From: CAWBRT01 sp050015355
GTDB lineage: Bacteria > Acidobacteriota > Terriglobia > Terriglobales > Acidobacteriaceae
Direction: 5' to 3'
Assembly: GCA_050015355.1 (NCBI GenBank)
Contig: JBEKBO010000166.1
Coordinates: forward strand, 1-7,773
Length of the DNA: 7,773 nucleotides
Shown here: positions 5,945-7,773 of the stretch, piece after piece
Numbering within the stretch: the first letter of the stretch is position 1
How the letters are laid out: every line of letters starts with the position of its first letter
Notes under the pieces: model-generated
The model's input: only the letters and a program-made list of their open reading frames with translations
What the model was told of the DNA's origin: nothing
Databases searched by the model: none
Program-made: the position numbers and the translations under genes

Positions 5945-6603
5945 CGTAGGTCCATATTGATTGCCAATGGCTTATGCAAATCGTCCGCGGTGAACTCCTT
6001 GCCAGCATGCAATCGCTTGGGGGCGTGTATTCGTTTAAGCCCTTGACCGGCCATCAACTGCTTCCCAAACTGCTGGCCTATCTTGCGAATGCAGTCCTGC
6101 AGCGACAGCTCGTTAGAAACCTGCTCTTCCAGACTGCGATGGGTCCTTTCCATAATCTGGTCCCGCATTACACCGATGCAGCGACGTTCGGCAATCTCGC
6201 AGCTCGGTTCGCCCGCAAACTCTGCCGCCACAATTTCCTGGCTCAAATGATGCCGTTTGTCATCGAGCCGCATGAAGACTTTCCATGCTGACCGGTGGGC
6301 AAGTTGGGCGGCTTCGGAGTACTGACTGGCCCTGACGATTGAATCGAGCTGCAGCATCAATCCAGTAGCACCAAGTCCAGATTCTGGCGGCAGAATCGGC
6401 AGCTGAGGGGCGGACAAGCTTTCATGGACTGCATTTATCAGTCCGTTGCATGGAATGTCAGCGTGATCCCGAAGGTACGCGGCGACGCCCTTCACGGCCT
6501 CTTCCGCTGCGAGTTGCTTATCGGCTCTGCTCGAAAGGAGGCGAAAAACAATTCGCCACTTTTTGCCTCTCAGTCGCCACTCGAACCGATCACCGTCTGG
6601 CAT
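5941..6603 (-). CDS. Unrecognised first gene of the QueC-like operon
   Basis: The 220-residue product is not assignable to a family. It begins MPDGDRFEWRLRGKKWRIVF, an alternating pattern suggesting beta strands. A helical middle (LLSSRADKQLAAEEAVKGV and RASQYSEAAQLAHRSAW) follows, with a Pro-rich link PQLPILPPESG near residues 70-80. The C-terminal half is long, charged and helical, with many Arg, Glu and His (MRDQIMERTHRSLEEQV) and a basic patch near LKRIHAPKRLHAGKEF. There is no signal peptide or membrane segment, so it is probably cytoplasmic. The start is ATG 6603, with GGGAG (6614-6610) six bases upstream; TTG 6609 touches that site and is unlikely. Its stop overlaps the ATG of the QueC-like gene, implying a stoichiometric partner or substrate. 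It occupies a place like that of QatB, but I see no resemblance and it lacks an N-terminal Met-Gly. Confidence 0.75.
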   Translation of the reverse strand: MPDGDRFEWRLRGKKWRIVFRLLSSRADKQLAAEEAVKGVAAYLRDHADIPCNGLINAVHESLSAPQLPILPPESGLGATGLMLQLDSIVRASQYSEAAQLAHRSAWKVFMRLDDKRHHLSQEIVAAEFAGEPSCEIAERRCIGVMRDQIMERTHRSLEEQVSNELSLQDCIRKIGQQFGKQLMAGQGLKRIHAPKRLHAGKEFTADDLHKPLAINMDLR

Positions 6604-6609
6604 AATCAA

Positions 6610-6614
6610 CTCCC
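6610..6614 (-). promoter_or_regulatory. Ribosome binding site of the operon's first gene
   Basis: GGGAG on the minus strand lies six bases before ATG 6603. It directly abuts the alternative TTG 6609, which excludes that codon as start. Confidence 0.6.
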
Positions 6615-6643
6615 GGGCGCTATCATCGCCGCCGTCTCTGACA

Positions 6644-6673
6644 TTGTCAAGTATTTATTGAATAAATTATAGA
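6644..6673 (+). promoter_or_regulatory. Candidate promoter of the XRE regulator
   Basis: TTGTCA (6644-6649), an 18-base spacer, then TATAGA (6668-6673). The predicted start is near 6680, leaving a leader of about 65 bases before ATG 6748. Both hexamers lie within the nested dyad, so a protein bound there would block transcription. A GATAAT at 6672-6677 is a stronger -10 but lacks a -35 at normal distance. Confidence 0.4.
6666..6671 (-). promoter_or_regulatory. Candidate -10 box of the defence-like operon
   Basis: A perfect TATAAT on the minus strand would start transcription near 6659, giving a 5' leader of about 56 bases before ATG 6603. The -35 at 17 bases (CACTCT) is poor, suggesting dependence on an activator or low basal output. 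A perfect TTGACA (6650-6645) with GATGAT 17 bases further on is an alternative, but its leader would barely include the ribosome binding site. Confidence 0.4.
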
Positions 6674-6690
6674 TAATGTCAGACAAGTAG

Positions 6691-6705
6691 AGTGTTTATT
6701 ACACT
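6691..6705. repeat. AGTGT-N5-ACACT palindrome
   Basis: Two perfect 5-base arms flank a 5-base AT spacer. It lies between the nested dyad and the tandem repeat, within the leader of the regulator gene. Its arm and spacer lengths match the ATTRC-N5-GTAAT sites next to it, so it may belong to the same set of operators. Confidence 0.35.
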
Positions 6706-6710
6706 GAGAA

Positions 6711-6740
6711 ATTGCGTAATGTAATTACGTTATGTAATAA
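6711..6740. promoter_or_regulatory. Tandem 13-base operator repeats before the regulator start
   Basis: CGTAATGTAATTA (6715-6727) is followed directly by CGTTATGTAATAA (6728-6740), 11 of 13 identical. Read as palindromes, they form two overlapping ATTRC-N5-GTAAT sites (6711-6725 and 6724-6738) shifted by 13 bases. The array ends 7 bases before ATG 6748, a position well suited to autorepression by the XRE protein. Confidence 0.5.
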
Positions 6741-6747
6741 TTAAGTC

Positions 6748-7476
6748 ATGCTGAATTTGAGCGAACCGCAAGAGATGAAGTTGTTCCGGGAATTCCTCGG
6801 CCTGACGCAAGCCCAACTAGCGACAGCCATGGGCACGACCCAAACTTCTGTTGGGCGCTGGGAGGCGGGGATTTCGCCGATTTCCGCGATGACGATTGGA
6901 CATGTCCGCGCACTGGTAGAGGCGAAAGTTAAGAAAGAAACCCAAAGGCTCTTTGCTGAGCTCGTGCCGGAGTTGGCGCTATGTGATTTCGAAGGGTTGT
7001 TTGCCACCCCGGCTGTAGTCTTCAGCAATGACAACGGAGGAAACCTGTATCTCGGTATGGTCGAGATAATGGGATACCGGAAACATTCGCTGCATATTCG
7101 GCTTGATAACCGGCAATGGTACGGACTGGACAGAGAGGGCAACGCGGAGAAGGTGGATCGTGATTTTCTGCGATCTGTGCGCTTGGCTGGAAGGTTGCGC
7201 CAGGATCCTTCTCAGAAGGAGAAAGCGCTGAAAGACGATCCAAGGGCGCAACGAGAACGCATTCGAAGACTCGCTGCCACTGTTTTTCCTGATTTTACCG
7301 TTGTGTTCGACGATAGCCAACCTTCCACGTGGATTCGGTTTCGATTTGACGAGCCACATTCGGGTGTGGTGATCGGGACATCGTCGGGACACTTTCACGT
7401 CAGCGAAATTGCAGATTGGTCTGATGAAAAGCTAAGCAACTACATGCAGGCATTGGCTCCATCTTTTGTGCGGTAG
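6748..7476 (+). CDS. XRE-family transcriptional regulator with long C-terminal domain
   Basis: The product has 242 residues. Residues about 8-60 carry an XRE/Cro-type HTH, with the turn and recognition helix in LTQAQLATAMGTTQTSVGRW followed by the usual E-x-G. The remaining 180 residues form an unrecognised, probably alpha/beta domain: beta-rich YLGMVEIMGYRKHSLHIRL, a charged linker (residues about 150-175) and a C-terminal strand-helix unit. This C-terminal part could bind a ligand or partner. No HEXXH is seen, so it is not an ImmA fusion. The start ATG 6748 has no Shine-Dalgarno; ATG 6775 would remove nine residues but keep the HTH. It is divergent from the QueC-like operon across a palindrome-rich AT region, and is therefore the likely regulator of the operon and of itself. 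Which operator it uses is inferred. Confidence 0.8.
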   Translation: MLNLSEPQEMKLFREFLGLTQAQLATAMGTTQTSVGRWEAGISPISAMTIGHVRALVEAKVKKETQRLFAELVPELALCDFEGLFATPAVVFSNDNGGNLYLGMVEIMGYRKHSLHIRLDNRQWYGLDREGNAEKVDRDFLRSVRLAGRLRQDPSQKEKALKDDPRAQRERIRRLAATVFPDFTVVFDDSQPSTWIRFRFDEPHSGVVIGTSSGHFHVSEIADWSDEKLSNYMQALAPSFVR

Positions 7477-7500
7477 TTGGAGGGGTTACTTTCATTCGCA

Positions 7501-7668
7501 ATGAAGACCTACGGAGACTCGACAAAGACGCCGGGGCAGCACATTGACGACCGTTGCTACATCCTCGCCCAATTTCCGGAGAGTTCGAATGTTGACTGGG
7601 CGCGGGATCTACGCACAGCACTCGGCGGTGGAGAACTCAAGTATCAGAAATACCTAGGGAACCTCTGA
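7501..7668 (+). CDS. Short hypothetical ORF, probably truncated by an insertion
   Basis: The family is not recognised. The 55 residues read MKTYGDSTKTPGQHIDDRCY, then ILAQFPESSNVDWARDL, and have ordinary soluble-protein composition. ATG 7501 lies 24 bases after the regulator's stop. A GGAGGGG at 7479-7485 is 15 bases away, far for a ribosome binding site; a TTG at 7477 touches it. The final residues (GNL and stop) are encoded by the IS5-like end beginning at 7658, so the natural C-terminus is probably lost. It likely shares a transcript with the regulator. Confidence 0.45.
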   Translation: MKTYGDSTKTPGQHIDDRCYILAQFPESSNVDWARDLRTALGGGELKYQKYLGNL

Positions 7669-7773
7669 ACAAGAACCGTTCTGTAATCGAGAAGCAGGAG
7701 GTTCCAAACAAACATCTCGGTTATAGGTGCTGATTTCCCGTCCTGCGGCCGCATGCCGCAGTTTGGTGGCGGC
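7658..7773. mobile_element. Probable IS5-family insertion-sequence end (partial)
   Basis: GGAACCTCTGAACAAG (7658-7673) matches the E. coli IS5 terminal repeat, as I recall it (GGAAGGTGCGAACAAG), at 12 of 16 bases, with the outer GGAA and inner GAACAAG kept. It is preceded directly by CTAG (7654-7657), the kind of 4-base target that IS5 duplicates. It also cuts into the 3' end of an ORF. A GAGGTTCC (7698-7705) inverts the first eight bases, and a hairpin TGCGGC/GCCGCA lies at 7744-7760. The transposase would begin near or beyond the window edge, so the call rests on the terminus alone. Confidence 0.45.

Larger units (their letters stand above)
6637..6683. promoter_or_regulatory. Concentric nested dyad, probable shared operator
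   Basis: TCTGACATTGTC (6637-6648) and GATAATGTCAGA (6672-6683) are inverted copies with one mismatch. Inside them ATTTATT (6653-6659) and AATAAAT (6661-6667) form a perfect inner palindrome. Both pairs are centred on base 6660. The 47-base dyad lies between the divergent operon (minus) and regulator (plus) and covers promoter elements for both. It is a good candidate binding site for one of the two XRE proteins encoded on either side. Confidence 0.55.

Noticed and set aside
4553..6603. A complete QatABCD system
   Set aside because: The QatC-like gene is present, but no P-loop ATPase (QatA) or TatD-type nuclease (QatD) is encoded in the window, and the adjacent gene does not resemble QatB.
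2790..6603. Type IV CBASS
   Set aside because: No CD-NTase, TGT-like or glycosylase-like gene accompanies the QueC-like enzyme here.
7400..7621. Minus-strand frame opposite the end of the regulator
   Set aside because: It is antisense to the regulator and the 7501 ORF, with no start signal and shadow-like composition.
1..7773. CRISPR array or tRNA gene
   Set aside because: No regularly spaced repeats and no cloverleaf with T-arm consensus and acceptor stem were found on either strand.

Overview
The window looks like a chromosomal accessory region of a proteobacterium of fairly high GC. The genus cannot be fixed from this sequence. Supporting signs are an ACS-family MFS carrier, a KTSC-domain gene, classical Shine-Dalgarno sites and an IS5-type transposon end. 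By eye the MFS gene is clearly GC-rich, the central minus-strand operon is more moderate, and the 6610-6747 intergenic stretch is strongly AT-rich. This pattern suits a horizontally acquired island beside older genes.

Layout, left to right. Positions 1-79 (minus) hold the N-terminus of a KTSC-domain protein cut by the window edge. It is divergent from an MFS transporter at 235-1572 (plus), which is followed by a compact intrinsic terminator at 1604-1622. Positions 1631-2073 have no convincing intact gene. They hold a minus-strand frame that resembles a small secreted protein whose signal peptide is broken by TGA, plus two hairpins. Positions 2080-2418 (plus) hold an unrecognised 112-residue ORF with an intrinsic terminator inside its 3' part. 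Positions 2376-2779 (minus) hold a 5'-truncated gene remnant that a single missing base has thrown out of frame.

The main feature is a four-gene minus-strand operon at 6603-2790. In transcription order it encodes: (A) an unrecognised 220-residue protein; (B) a 463-residue QueC-like PP-loop enzyme of the QatC/Cap9 type, overlapping A by ATGA; (C) a 399-residue protein with an XRE helix-turn-helix and an ImmA/IrrE zinc-peptidase domain; and (D) a 177-residue PIN-domain nuclease starting 6 bases after C. QueC-like enzymes of this kind belong to anti-phage systems (Qat, type IV CBASS), and XRE-peptidase/PIN pairs resemble toxin-antitoxin modules. No QatA ATPase, TatD nuclease or CD-NTase is present. 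The combination may therefore be an undescribed defence system: A plus B as a possible modification module, C as sensor and regulator, D as RNA-cleaving effector. This is inference.

An AT-rich control region at 6610-6747 separates the operon from a divergent XRE-type regulator at 6748-7476 (plus). It contains a concentric nested dyad centred on 6660 that overlaps candidate promoters on both strands. It also contains a 5-N5-5 palindrome and a tandem 13-base repeat directly before the regulator's ATG. A short ORF at 7501-7668 follows the regulator and appears truncated by an IS5-like left end starting at 7658, next to a CTAG tetranucleotide.
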